53,565 nt of DNA from Hofstenia miamia (lineage: Eukaryota > Xenacoelomorpha > Acoela > Hofsteniidae): the NCBI GenBank assembly GCA_900660155.1, contig CABFPE010000125.1, positions 92,001 to 145,565 of the forward strand, written 5' to 3'. Under the pieces are notes generated by a model. It did not search any database, was not told where the DNA came from, and saw only the letters and a list, made by a program, of their open reading frames with translations. Position numbers and translations under genes: made by a program. Positions 34,929-46,357 of the stretch are shown one piece after another. The stretch's first letter is position 1, and every line of letters begins with the position of its first letter.

Positions 34929-35650
34929 TATATATATATTATGATTCTCTTTTTAGTCTTGCCATTAATATGAATTTGAGGATGCTATTTTCATTTTACT
35001 CAGTGTAGCATACAAGCACTAGGAAGGATGGGCTTGATGAGGGGATATTGTAGGACGCCTCTTGTTAGATTGGTAATATGAAGTGTTGTGGCAATAGCAT
35101 TTCTACTGTTGTTTAAAATTGGACCAACTTTTAAAGCATTTGAAGGAATAATTCAGACTGATTGATGTTTCAACTTTCCTTTGCCTTATTTTCAGTATTT
35201 TTGGTAATAATTAATTTTAATATTTAGTCCCTTAATAATTGCTTAGAAATACTTGGCTTCAGAGATTCAAACCAGAAATGTGGTGCATCTCAAATGAGGC
35301 CTTTCAGACTACTAATGATGTAGAGGGTTGGCATTTTGGTGTATCAAGAGTGTTACCTTCAAATTCTAATATTTGGACTTTTATTGAATTTCTCAGAAAT
35401 CAGGACTTATCTTCTCAACAACTGCTAGCAAAATTGGAAGCCAGATCCACAGTAAAGAGATTAAATAAACTGTACTCTGCTCTTAACAATCTTGTTACTG
35501 CACTGCAAACTAAGCACAACAAAGGTGAATACCCAAGAATTTCTTTTTTGAGAGGCATTGCATATAATTTTATGGGATTGCCTAATTTGCCTGAAACTGA
35601 TGTCAATTTTGTTCATGACATGGCTGCTGGGGAACTGGTAAATTGAGCTT
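34353..35650 (+). pseudogene. MULE transposase, split by introns and frameshifts
   Basis: Transposase core of the MULE. LPPLPEFAEDLAIPELFKR is followed, in another frame, by DSFGGDFVQYDMIHESKQLL, then LLADGTFDVVPQFFLQLY, carrying the first catalytic Asp in ADGTF. A 45-nt intron (34,711-34,755) joins SE to VYCAILQFLKQF. VVMINFEPAMITAIK has Asn where the DFE Asp is expected. A second intron (34,874-35,003) holds a TA microsatellite. Then QALGRMGLMRGYCRTP and AIAFLLLFKIGPTFKAFEGI match the MULE helical insert, with one in-frame TGA. The last exon (from about 35,228) reads NTWLQRFKPEMW and TTNDVEGWHFGVSR, the block with the catalytic Glu (N..EG.H). Frameshifts and lost residues show it is not functional. 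Confidence 0.8.
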
Positions 35651-35729
35651 TGATTGGGCACAAATTGATTTTATAGAAGATCTCAATGCTCCACATGCAA
35701 ACATTGAAACCCAAATTTCATCAGCAATT

Positions 35730-35870
35730 TGAGTTGTTTGCAATGTAAATTTCATTGGGGATGAATGTTGGGCATTTGTACTTTGTGGTCACACAGATTT
35801 TTGCACTGATTGCAAGAATACACTTTTTGAATATGGTGAGTTTTATGTAGATAACTGCCCAATTTGACAC
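35730..35870 (+). pseudogene. RING-finger-like domain at MULE 3' end
   Basis: Downstream of the transposase, in a single frame, lies x-VVC...ECWAF-VLCGHTDFCTDCKNT...NCPI-x, where x is a TGA codon in both places. The spacing fits a C3HC4 RING finger (CxxC, CGHxxxCxxC, CPxC), with the first and last cysteine codons replaced by TGA. It lies between the transposase and the right TIR, so it was probably the C-terminal domain of the same gene product or a second small gene. A RING would suggest E3 ubiquitin ligase activity; that is an inference from spacing alone. Confidence 0.55.
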
Positions 35871-36436
35871 ACTACTTACAGCAGTGTTTTAAGACTGTTT
35901 TGAATTTTATATTTTCTAATTTGTTTCAATTTTGTCTTGTCATTTTGAATTTAGCTTTCAACATTTATGCTTATTACATTATTTTGTTCTTTCCACATTA
36001 TACCTGCTTTCAAAGTATATAAATTATACTGTATTAACTTTCAACACATTCATTGGAATAATTTAGAGATTCATGGTGTAAGTAACACAACTGTATATTA
36101 ATGTACAGAAGATTGTAGGAAAAAACCTACTGAATCTATATAACATTAGGTTAACTATAACTGAGAATGAATATTATAATACATCACCATTAAAAAATAT
36201 ATTTCAGAATGTGAAATTCATCATTGTATCATGCAATAGTACTAGCAGAATATTAATCTACTTGAAGCTATTGTATCATACATTATAACATTTCCACCTA
36301 TAATACATTCAATACTTTTTCACATGTTTACAAGGAATATAGGTCATTAATGGCTTTAATATGGCATATGTAGTGAAACAATCTCATTTTAAGCATTTCA
36401 CCAGTTGTGACATCATTCATGTACCTAAGTTTCATT

Positions 36437-36640
36437 TATGGTAAATTCCGGGCTATGTAAATTCTTTGGAAAATGTAAATTCCAGTCTATTGAAATTCTT
36501 TGGGCAATGTAAATTCTGGTCAGTGTAAATTCCAGTTGTTGTAAATTCTCTAGTTGATGTAAATTCTGGTCTATGTAAATTCTGGTCAATGTAAATTCTC
36601 TAGTCAATGTAAATTCTGGTCAATGTAAACTCTGTAGACC
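36437..36640 (-). repeat. right TIR of MULE, 17-18-bp minisatellite
   Basis: About eleven tandem units near TGTAAATTCTGGTCAATG and variants. The last units, read on the minus strand, match the left TIR. The right end is much longer than the left one (about 200 versus 60 bp), so unit number has changed at one or both ends. Confidence 0.8.
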
Positions 36641-36649
36641 CTTTGAGGC

Positions 36650-38007
36650 AAAGAAATATTTAGCTGCTTTCTTTTCTTCATGAGTTGGTACATTTTAATG
36701 ACATAAGGAATCTTCAAAATGACATAGTAAATCTTGTTGATACAACTTGCTAAAAATAAGCATAAATGAGATATCCATATCAATTATATCAAAAGGATGA
36801 TCAACATTTTTGTTCTTTTTTTAAAAGAGTTTATATCTAGACTAAATGAATGAGCTCAATTCAAAATTTTATTTATATCTTCTTCTTCTTATCTGTCCAA
36901 AGAATTTACTGTTACTTTTCCATCTGTCACTCTTGGAAGTTCTTATTACCAGCAATTTTCTGAAAAAGAGGAATATTGAAGTCATCATATTGTTACAACA
37001 ATATATGCCTTTATATATAAAATTTCTAATTGAATTAGCCTAAGCCATATTTCCAAATTGTTAGTGCTTAATAAATTTCTTAATAATGCATCATGATGAT
37101 TTAAAGAAAATTTAACATAGATCTGTCTATATATTTCCATTGTTTAGGCTCTCTATATATTTGCTGTAATTAAATTTGTTGTTGCTAATATATTCATGTT
37201 GCATGCAATAGTTACATGTAGTTTTTCAAAAATTAAGAAGAAAAATATTTACAAGACTTAATACCAAAATCTGAAATGTAGACATGGTAATGTGATAAAA
37301 AATCTAATTATATAAATTTGAATTATATGATAATAAGCAAGGTAGTTCCTAGAAAAATTATATTATTATTTTGCTATTATTTAAACATATACATGTTGTC
37401 TATAGGGTGATTTTATATTCACTTTATATAGTTGTAGACTTCACACATCTAATTAAAGACAATATAAAATGTAGTAATAAAATGATAATTTCAAAGTGTG
37501 TTCTTCTTTTCTTGTTCATACAATGAATTTCATCTACAATTCAAAGAACATTAATTATATTCACTGTAACTTCATTGTTGGATGGGAATAAGCCAGGAAA
37601 AATACAAAATGTGTATTTTTGTATGTTATGAATTTCATAACATAGCATCTAAATTAATGATTAATATACAAGGCATTATTAAAATAGGATGATGTTACTA
37701 ATATGTATGTCATGGAGCTTTCCTACCATAATAGTAAAGGACACTATCTGAGTCTAAAATTGAAGAATTTAATTTTTACCATTTCTTTGTAGTTACTTTG
37801 CCCTTTATTTTCTTTTTTAAGCTAATTATTTGTTCTATCATAGACATTGTAGTAGGTAATTATAATTTAATTAATCTAAATGAAGTTAAAATGCAATGGA
37901 TTCTATGATATTTCTTTTATTTTTTATAGTAAAATTCATGTGAATTTGAAAAAGTGGGAGCAGTGCTTCTATTAAATATTTTATTATTCTTATAATAGGT
38001 ATTGTAG
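36650..38007. other. AT-rich stretch without gene
   Basis: No recognised coding sequence, repeat or RNA gene between the MULE and the LTR of T1. Confidence 0.5.
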
Positions 38008-38934
38008 TGTAGAATCATTGGCTGGTAGGGAAACTTAACTAGAAACTTAATTGACTCTGCAGAAGGTTTGAATAGTATTTACATTACAGCCATGATTCTG
38101 AGAAGCAGAATAACATAGAACTTATAACTTATAGATGTAACATTGGTAATTCATCCAAGTAACAAAACTACTTTAGGTAAGATCCAAGATGACCAATTCC
38201 TATGGCTTCCAGCCAAAGTGGAGCATCCAAAAGTAAAGTGCTTAATCTATTGACTGGTGCTACCCTATTTGTCTCACTTTTTTAATTTCTATCTCACATC
38301 AAAAAATACAGATTCTCATTTTCATTGTTATCTCTCAGCTCACTATTAAATAATCTGTAATTTCCAGATATTCATGCTAGCCAACAGCATGGTATCATCA
38401 CAGTGTTAGGTTGTATAAGTGCATGTATGTGTTGAATTACAAAAGAGAGGTTTATTATTTCCCTATACATAACTGTATATGTAACTTAATGGGTCCACAA
38501 TTCGGACTGGATAATCAACAGACCTCCAGAAGCAACTTGTCGCCCCATGCTAGTGAAAGCACTCCCAAATTGTCGCTGATCTTAAGCAATAGTTTTCATC
38601 TAGATAAAATATAAATAAAAAATACAACGGTAAAGATGGCAGTTGAGAGTAGATAAAATCTATTAAACGATCACTACATTTCTCTCAGGTTTTATACAAA
38701 AGTTTAGTTATTACCTGCCTTTGTTTACAAAATCATTTGTCTACATAGCTTAAACATGATCAATATATTTTCCCTCATAAATTCAATTTGAGCAATACTA
38801 ATAAGCACCACCAAGGGGACATCAAATTAACAACAGCAACCTGAGATCGAAATTAATGCTGACGTCATGGTGACGTAAAAATACAGAATAATTTTTAAAG
38901 AATAAAATCGACAAAAGTCCCTGAGCAACTCACA
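38008..38934 (-). repeat. 3' LTR of T1
   Basis: 927 bp. In element orientation it follows a polypurine tract (AGCAAGGGGGGCA) and ends CAATGATTCTACA at 38,008. The start has drifted to TGTGAG. A possible target duplication base run before it (TGTAG, 38,003-38,007) cannot be checked because the partner flank is not in the window. Confidence 0.9.
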
Positions 38935-38951
38935 TGCCCCCCTTGCTCAAA

Positions 38952-41900
38952 TTAATTTTCGGATAGCAGTTGAAGGGCTGGCCCAGACATGATGTTTTGA
39001 GTGGCCACTATCATCTTTGTAGCTAGATCACCATCCCATGTTTGGACCTCAGCATAGTGTGCCTCTCGTGTGATCTGCATGAGTACTTCTCATTGGGTTA
39101 CTACTTTGTCCTTCAGTCACAGAAATTTAATTGTTGGCATCTGGTTACTGATGGGAAAATTCCTCCTAAGGTTATTCAACCGCCTCGTAAATGTATCATA
39201 AAACCATTTGTAAAGTTGAAGACCCTTGAGGGCAATCATTAGTGTCATCATCGCATTGGTGTCAGATGTATGGGTGTCTTCTGCACTAATCTCGTTATCT
39301 GGATAGAAATGTATAAATACCTGTCTCAGAGACCCCCAATCATAGTGGCATGATCAACAAATAGTGAACAGTATTCTTGAACTTGACTAAGTGTCATCTG
39401 TTCTGGGTCAGACACATCAGCTCTTATCATTGTGATGATCTCTATCCTTTTAGTAACATTGTAATACCAAGTGATGGTTTCAACATTGTTCACCCACATC
39501 AAATCACCAGCTGCTTGGAAGAGAATAAGCACACGAGGCTGTAGTGTGGTGAGTTTTTCCTGGAGCGCTTGCAATTGCATATGGACTGGTAACCCACGTG
39601 TAAAAATGTCTGTTATGGTGAGTTTTCCATCAATGAAGACATGTTCAGGATTTCCTCCCACTATAAGCTTTTCCCTTACAACTTTGTACTCACCTGTTCT
39701 GCTGGCTTTGATCGCTTCCTGTTTGATGTTTACAAAGTTAACTCTATCAGATAAGTGGGCAGCAACCTTCTTCTTTGGTTTTCTTACTTTCCATTTAGGC
39801 TGGATCAATGGGGTTTCAATCATAGGTGGTGGGATACACAAAAGATTTGAAGTTTTTATCTTCTTTTCCATCTCACTGAACTTCATGGGGGAGGCTAAAG
39901 TGGCAGTCCCAATAGTTACTGGATAATTGATATGGGCATCCTTGATGGTATCCCAGAACTTTCCTCAGAGTCCTTTTTGTCGTAGGCATTTGATCTGTTG
40001 ATTGGAGATTCATATGCAGGAAGTGGTACATTCTACGTCCAGAGCAATGTGTTGCCCTGGGGATTGTAGAATGACCAACTCCTCCTTGGTGAACATCTCC
40101 GTGAGGCACCACTTCATCAATGAAAGGACATCTTTATTGCGGCTGTCAACCAAAACTCTCTGCTGTACAGTAAGGTCATCAAGAAATTTGCTAGGGTCAT
40201 GCTTGACCATTAGGATGCATTCGTCTTCTGTTACAGACCATTGTGGCGTCGGCTTAGGAGAGATTGCGTTTCCTCTGAACTTCTCCAAATTTACTTTTTC
40301 AATCTAGTCCTGAATGTGGGGAGACATTTGTACTGCGGATGAGGCCAATAACTCCTCCTCTCTATAAAATTGTTCTGGTGTCCACATCACCTGGTCAAAA
40401 ATGGTGATGGGAATAATCTTACCTTCTTTGTTGACGTGCCTGGCTGACTTGATGAATTGGCCATACCCGCATTCAGGATACTTCATTTGCTGCATACTGA
40501 ACAAAGCTTCATTCTTCCCATGGATGTTGTGTTTGATGATTTGATCAAGGAGTGTGTCTGTTGAGCCAGGCAATCACTCTACAAATCGTCTAGTGCTCAA
40601 GGGAGCATTGTCTGAATAAAAGATAGCGAACTTAGTTTCGGCTGTTGTACCCCACATATATTTTTTTAAGTGTGTCAGAGAAAATATTTATGTTTGACGG
40701 ACAAATTCCAAGTCAATTGCTGGTTAACATGATCAACATCTTGCCTGTAACAATACTTGTCCCCACCAGTTGGGCATCATATTTTTCAAACTTGTCCCAT
40801 AGGCCTTTTAGTTTTGCCAGGAGAGGAGGGAGGACTACATTTATAAAGCAGCCAATTATTTACTTTCCATGACAGCAGACAAACAGCTATCTTGTGAATC
40901 ATTGTCTTTGTGAGGCTCAACCTTTTTTCTTGTGACATAGGTATTTGTAAGTGTGGTTCTTTCATAAGGTATATTTTGAGAATCCAAATGGCTCCTCTGG
41001 CATAGATGTCTGGTAAATTTTTCTTGAAAAAAAGGCGTTCTTTAAAATTCTTCTTATCTTGTGTGTTGTAGGAGACTTTGATGTCTTGAAGAGTTCTTTC
41101 CACTGATGAGTGGTAATTTTGTGATGGGCTCAATATATCAAGGCAGGGCCAATTGGACTCAGGGTTGAAGTCTGCCTTCAGATCAGACCAAATGGTTTGA
41201 ATCTCGCCTAACAGTTGGCTGCTTTGAGCAAATGTGAAGCTTACTCTCATGTCAGTTACTGTAACTAGTGACAGAGTGTTGGGGTCCATCACTTCCAAGG
41301 TTTGTGATTGGAGCATAACATCAATGATCAATTTCTAGTCAATGGCAGACAGTGGGATGGTACCTGCTGACACAAAATTAGATCTGCATATATGAGCCTG
41401 GTGATGGGGAGATGGCTTGTTGAGTGCAATGATATAGGAGTGTAATCTTCTTTCAATAGTATCAAAAAATTTTCCATACAAAAATGTAAGTTCTCAATTG
41501 GTTCAGGTACTGTTGTCTTGCACTCGCCACAGACTATCATTATAAGGCGTATGCCTTCGACTTTAGCAATGTGGTAGGCAATCTTGATCTGCTCCATTAT
41601 ATCCTCTGTCTGTATCTCAGTTATTCATAGAAAATAAATGAACAAAAGATTTTGAAAATTAATGTTGACACACTTGAAGCTGTTGATAGTTTTACCACTA
41701 TTTAAAAATTGGCAAAGGTTATAAATATTAAAGTCATCATCAAAGAAGGTGTGAACAGTGCTATGCCAATATAGGCGATTCAGGCTTTCCATCATTCAGG
41801 AGTCATAGCCAATGATGGTATTTATTTTCAGGCAACAGGAGGCATCTATGACAAAGGGAATGATGTCTATGGAGCAACTCATGTCCCGTCCATTGTAAAT

Positions 41901-42470
41901 ATGCTGAAGCTGATCTTTCGTTTCATCAGATATATTGTCTCGGATGATGGCTATAGCTTTTCTTGTAGCAATATAGTATGGGTGAAGGGTCTCATCACCA
42001 ACTTTGAAGATTTTTCTTCTTCTTTCTTCAGTCTTCTGAGATCTCACAGTAGAAGTGGCGGTGGAAGAGGTCAAGGGGGCTATCAAGGCACTCTTGTGGG
42101 GGGTATCTACAAGTTGCAAAGCACTAAGAGGTACTCTAGAATCATAAGTTTTTAATGTAGGTGTGGCCAGCTCCTCTCACGCATGTGGGGAAACATGTCT
42201 CTCCACGTAGGGGTGAGATGTTTAGGGCGTCGTAGGAAATGCTGTCTGCTCTCCAAGTCGTGGAGCAACGTGTCACCCACATGGAATCAGACTCTCCTCA
42301 GCACCATCCTGACGTCCTCTTTTCCTTGCACACGCCTCAGCAAGCAGAGATACATGTCTCTCACGCCTAGATGAGGCATCTCGGCCAGGTCTGCTACCTT
42401 CCATCCTCCTTCATACTCGGTGGCAGACTGGTGGAGCTGGCTACTCTCATTTGCCATTTATTTGTTTCAT
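38952..42470 (-). pseudogene. T1 ORF3: large unknown protein after pol
   Basis: About 3.5 kb (about 1,170 codons) on the same strand as pol. It begins at an ATG (42,470) inside the end of pol and ends TAA at 38,954, 18 bp before the LTR. The product is not recognised. Visible features: basic Arg/Ser-rich N-terminus, a Thr/Ser/Lys-rich stretch, then mostly globular sequence with blocks SDLKADFNPESNWPCLDI, LPDIYARGAIWIL, GICPL...KYMWGTTAKTKFAIF, DDLTVQQRVLVDSRNKDVLS, MFTKEELVILQSPG, VFIDGKLTITDIF, PRVLILFQAAGDLMWVNN and DAMMTLMIALKGLQLYE (T2 form). No signal peptide or membrane segment is evident, against a classic envelope. T1 carries many TGA stops, two or three TAG/TAA and a one-base deletion near 41,350. 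It aligns over its whole length with T2. Confidence 0.8.
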
Positions 42471-43075
42471 TCCTAAATGGAGTTATAAGATTTAAATCCC
42501 AAATGTTGGGATCATAAGTGTGAGTAGTTCTCACTCTTCTTTGGGGGAGCATACATGTTTCTAAATTGTCAGAAATAATATTATCATAATTGTACTCAGT
42601 GTCAGAAAATTCATCCTCTGAGAAACTGGTTAAATTATTGTATTTTTCATATACATCAACACCATTATCTACTAACGTGAATTCCTTATTATTGTCTATT
42701 ATTACATGCTCTATGTCTTTGATAGCTTGTTTGAGCCTTTGAAAATGTACCATTTTACCATTGTTTAAATTATAGGTGTTATGATCAAGCACTTTTTCTA
42801 TCGTGAAAGGGCCTTGCCAATCATTTGCAAGTTTACGTACTTGATTACTATCTGTTGTAATGCAGGGCAGATAAGCAAAGACTCTGTTGCCACGTTTATG
42901 TGGCTCGCCATATATCTTCTTATTAAAGGTTTTCTTTTGTCTTATGCTGGATTGATTCATATTATGACAGATTGTCAAGTGAATTTGTTGCATATTGTTA
43001 ATTAGTCTATTCACATAGCTTTCCACACTGTTGTCAGCATACTTTGGGAACATCATTGCCAAGGACATAGCAGCC
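42394..43075 (-). pseudogene. T1 integrase C-terminal (GPF) region and pol tail
   Basis: 224-codon open stretch at the end of pol. After the core it reads MMFPKYADNSVESYV and KKTFNKKIYGEPHKRGNRVF, then KLANDWQGPFTIEKVLDHNT and VHFQRLKQAI, the GPY/F module that follows the core in many gypsy integrases. An acidic Asp/Glu/Tyr-rich tail (SEDEFSDTEYNYDN) and TPFRNET come next. The stop (42,394-42,396) lies about 75 nt inside ORF3. No chromodomain is seen. Confidence 0.85.
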
Positions 43076-43940
43076 TCTCAACTGAACATGGCTTTGAAGG
43101 GGCTCACGCCAGTAGTTGTATGAACTGATGTGTTGTAAAAGTACTTGATGCATTCTATAATTCGCCTTCATTGCTTTCCTGCAGCTTGGGATAACGCTAC
43201 CCAAATCAATTTTATAAGGGTTCGGTTTAATCATTCCACCAATCCATTTGCTTGATGATGGTAAGTGGTGGTCAGTTTGTGGACCACTTCTAGTTCTTTC
43301 ATTAGAGCTCGTAAAAGATTACTTGCAAACTGAGGACCTCTATCAGAAACTAATTTTTGCATGGGTCCATATTTTAAGATCCATTCTTTAGTTATTTTGT
43401 CAGCAACTTTTTCTGCAGTTGTGCTACTTAGAGGAATTATGCGGGCGAATTTGGTAAAGTGATCTACCATCATGAGTAAATACTGAAAACCCTCGTCATC
43501 TTTTGATAATTGTTCAAGATTGACATGCACTAAGTTGTTAAGCACTTTGTTGAGGGAAGTGATGGATGTTGTTGAGTAAGCACTTTTCACATTTGTTGAT
43601 AACATCTGTCACTGTAGCTCATATTCCAGTGGTGACGTACCAAGAGTTAAATGTTTTCTCAGTCTGGAGGATACCCAGATGACCCCTCTCATGGACTCTA
43701 TGTACTAGGTCTCTCTTAAAGTACTCAGGAATAGCAAGTCAATTATTGTGCTTACTCTTAGCATATAACAAACCATTATCATTTAAGTGCCAGTTGTAGC
43801 AGTTGAAATACCAATTCACTTCCAGAGACGTAGGGAAGTACGGATCCTTCATCCTTTTCATTATTTGGTCCAATATCCAGTCGTGATGTTGATAACGAAC
43901 TATATCTGCTTCAAAAATTTCCTCTTTCATAAGGATGGCA
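43075..43940 (-). pseudogene. T1 integrase zinc and catalytic core
   Basis: H2C2 zinc region HRVHERGHLGILQTEKTF and INKCEKC near 43,590-43,720; catalytic core near 43,200-43,530 with LLMMVDHFTKFARIIPL, QKLVSDRGPQFASNLL and TYHHQANGLVE. DD35E residues: the first Asp has become Asn (HVNLE, expected HVDLE; element I keeps HTDLE), the second (SDRG) and the Glu (GLVE) are present. Downstream LNRTL, IECIKYFYNTSVHTTTGVSP. In-frame TGA codons occur after TTGI, GLVE, GKQ and AMFS, and one frameshift follows the zinc region. Would integrate cDNA; inactive as written. Confidence 0.85.
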
Positions 43941-44600
43941 AGGATGTGTTTTCCCTTTCTATCTGCATTGATCTCAGGTATCAGTTGATACTCAGTGTGG
44001 GGGATGAAGGAGAAAGGAACCTTCTCCCCATTTGGTTTCTTGAGATCTCTCTCATAGCTTGGCAGTGCTGTCCAATAGTCAGCGTTCAGATGGAGCCTGC
44101 CCAGACAATGTCTGATTGTGAATGAAAAGTCATTTAAGTACTCTATTCAATGAGCAACTATATTCGATTTGTCGCCACTAAATTTCTTCAGCCAGGCAAG
44201 AGCACTGTTATCTGTTCTCACAATGAACTTTCGTCCTAGTATGAAATAGTGAAATTTCTTCAGTGATTCGACTAAAGCAAGCATCTTACAATTAGTCGCG
44301 CCATAGTTTCTCTCTGAAGCCCTAAGTTTTTGGCTAAAATACTGAACAGGACTCTTGACTCTGTTGATGTCCTGGCTCAATATCCCACTAATAGCAACAG
44401 TACTTGCGTCTCAATCAACTATAAAATCCTTAGAGTAGTCAGGAGTATTCAAGGATGGTATCTTTTTGAGCTCAGCCTTGATGCCTTTCAGAGCTTCTTG
44501 CTCCTGCCACGTCCATTTGAAATCTACAGACTTTTTAATAGATTCAAGATAGTTTTTGTCTTCTCAGTGAGGACCAGGAGAAACATTCCATAGTAGTTAA
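43941..44600 (-). pseudogene. T1 RNase H and spacer
   Basis: DFIVD-TGA-DASTVAISGILSQ near 44,420 (element III has FIVDCDASTVAI), VQYFSQKLRASERNYGATN, KMLALVESLKKFHYFILGR, RTDNSALAWLKKF: the RNase H fold with its acidic residues. It is followed by a TGA at the position where element III has Trp (IVACWIE versus IVAH-stop-IE) and then by the IEYLNDFSF...LNADYWTALPS spacer and KEEIFEADIVRYQ. The RT-RNase H connection (LNYYGMF...) near 44,590 shows a frameshift. Confidence 0.85.
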
Positions 44601-44756
44601 GGAAGCCCATCAATTGCTGTACGTCTCAGCGGCTTTGTGGCATTTCAATCTTTTCCAAGAAATCTTTAGCATTGNTAGTTAAGGAAGCCCATCAATCACT
44701 GTACGTCTTGGCAGCTTCATGGCATTTCAATCTTTTCCAAGAAATCTTTAGCATTG
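44594..44756. repeat. unmerged contig overlap (false duplication)
   Basis: 44,594-44,674 and 44,676-44,756 are the same 81 bp with a few differences, separated by an N at 44,675. This falls in the RT-RNase H connection and makes pol look more broken than it may be. Confidence 0.8.
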
Positions 44757-46347
44757 GTTTTTATAGAGATCTTTCCTGGCTCAACAACTCTGCCAAGGAA
44801 AATTACCTTCGTCTGGGCTAATGAGCACTTCATTCCATTGACTTTTAATCCTGCCCTCTGTAATAGATCTAATGTATGACCAAGTTTAGTTAGATGTTCC
44901 TCAAAAGTATTGCTGGCAACAAAGATATCGTCTATGTAAGCTGATATGCCTGGTTCAAGAAGGTTAGCATCATTCTTGAGCACCTTGGTCACATAGCGTT
45001 GGAAGGTAGCTGGCGCATTACATAGGCCAAAAGCCATGTATTTCCACTCGTACAGACTGTAAGGGGTAATGAAGGCTGTCTTGGGGATGTCAGAAGGGCG
45101 CATAGGTACCTGCCAGTACGCTTTGCACAAATCAAGGCAGGAAAAGAATTTATACTTGCTAGCGTCATATAGAAGATCTTCGATCCTAGGTAATGGGTAA
45201 GCATCCTTAATTGTTATGTCTTTAAGTTTCCTGAAGTTGATGCACAGCTGATACTTCTCCCCTTGTTGAATGAACACAGTAGGAGCAGCATATGGACTAT
45301 TGCTTCCCTGGATGATACCACTTTCGATCAAATCGCTAAGGATCTTTTCATATTCTGGTTTTAAATTTTCAGGAACTCTGCACACTGGCAATCTGATGGG
45401 TCTATCATTCTTGAGTTCTATAGCGTGCTCCTTGCCTACTGCCTGACCAACACTTATGGTCCCATAGTTAAACACGTCGTGTTTACTATGAAGCAAAGAG
45501 ACTAACGATTTTCTTTCCCTCTGGTTGAGATGAGGATGGGAGTTATCAGTAACTGCAGGTACTTTAATTGGATTTACTGGCTCTCCCAAATCATGAACTG
45601 CAGTACATATTGGTAGACAGGTGACAGGGACATTTTCAACTTTGACTGGCACTCCTACTAATTGCAATTGAGAAACTCCAATCTTGACGGGAGAATTTGC
45701 TCCATTTAGAACAGTAACATGTGTTTTTCCTTTTGTCACTCTGCATAAATCTGGCGAAAAAGAGATTCCACGCACATACTTGCCTCTCTGTCCCGAAATC
45801 ATTATGTCCCCATTAATACCATCCTCAGAGGATACGGCGACTCGAGTCCAATGCTTGGGTTCGATTGATATGGGTTCTTCCAAATTAAAGATGACTTCTC
45901 TCTCAGGAATAGTAGCCAATTGAGTAGCTTCCTGGTCTTTAATAGCAATTGTGTTATTTTTGAAATCAATCACACAAGAGTTTCTCTCCAGGAAATCATT
46001 TCCCAGAATGAGGTCATACGGGAGGCGATGATTTGACATGTTGATTACCAAAAGGTCCACTTCAAATGGCTTGGCGTGAATTTTTATGGAAGCATCCCTT
46101 AGTTTCCCTTTAAGAGAAAGAGGGTTTCCTGAGGCGTCAATGAGTTTCACACTGGAGGGATCCAAAGAGTCTCAATTTAAACATAACTCCCTACAGCACT
46201 CATCACTAATTATAGAAGCCACAGCTCCAGTATCCACAGTAGCATTGAAGATATTGCCATTCATCTTGACGGGTATTAAATTCTTCCATATCAACTGGGT
46301 GATTACTAATATGTTTTGTGCACGTTTTAAGGGAGGTGGCGCTCCAA
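44717..46347 (-). pseudogene. T1 protease and reverse transcriptase
   Basis: The best preserved pol part: 482 codons are open between 46,165 and 44,717. After the slip site KLVGAPPPLKRAQNILV leads to ATVDTGAVASIISDE near 46,220 (intact DTGA), then a TGA after CLN, then LPYDLILGNDFLERNSC. A linker with HWTRVAVSSEDGINGDIM and FNYGTISVGQAVGKEHAI follows. RT: RLPVCRVPENLKPEYEKIL, SPYAAPTVFIQQGEKYQLCI, DAYPLPRIEDLLYDASKY, LDLCKAYWQVPM, FGLCNAPATFQRYVTKVL, AYIDDIFVAS (intact YIDD) and LGRVVEPGKISI. It makes cDNA from element RNA. Family is Ty3/gypsy; the clade is not assigned. Confidence 0.9.
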
Positions 46348-46357
46348 CTAATTTAAA
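46348..46357 (-). other. gag-pol -1 frameshift site of T1
   Basis: Minus-strand TTTAAAT (plus 46,351-46,357), read T-TTA-AAT in gag (Q-D-L-N), followed at once by the gag TAG (46,348-46,350). The -1 product reads F-K-L-V-G-A-P-P-P into protease. GGAG-CGCCAC-CTCC just downstream could form a short stem. Confidence 0.75.

Larger units (their letters stand above)
33681..36640 (+). mobile_element. MULE DNA transposon with minisatellite TIRs
   Basis: Complete-looking Mutator-like element of about 2.96 kb. Left terminus from 33,681 (TACAGAGCTTACATCAACCA). The right terminus, read on the minus strand from 36,640, is TACAGAGTTTACATTGACCA, so they are inverted repeats. Flanks CTTTGAGAG (33,672-33,680) and CTTTGAGGC (36,641-36,649) fit a 9-bp target duplication with two differences, the length expected of MULEs. 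The interior encodes a FLYWCH zinc finger, a MULE transposase in several exons and a RING-like domain, all on the plus strand. Confidence 0.8.

Noticed and set aside
36425..36607. 60-codon minus-strand open frame with repeated LTRIYI-like units.
   Set aside because: It is the translation of the MULE minisatellite TIR, not a gene.
36437..36640. Regular short repeats considered as a CRISPR array.
   Set aside because: Units are head to tail without unique spacers, and the same unit appears inverted at the other end of a MULE; the context is eukaryotic.
38952..42470. ORF3 as a classic retroviral envelope.
   Set aside because: Position fits, but no signal peptide, fusion-peptide-like segment or C-terminal membrane anchor can be seen in T1 or T2.
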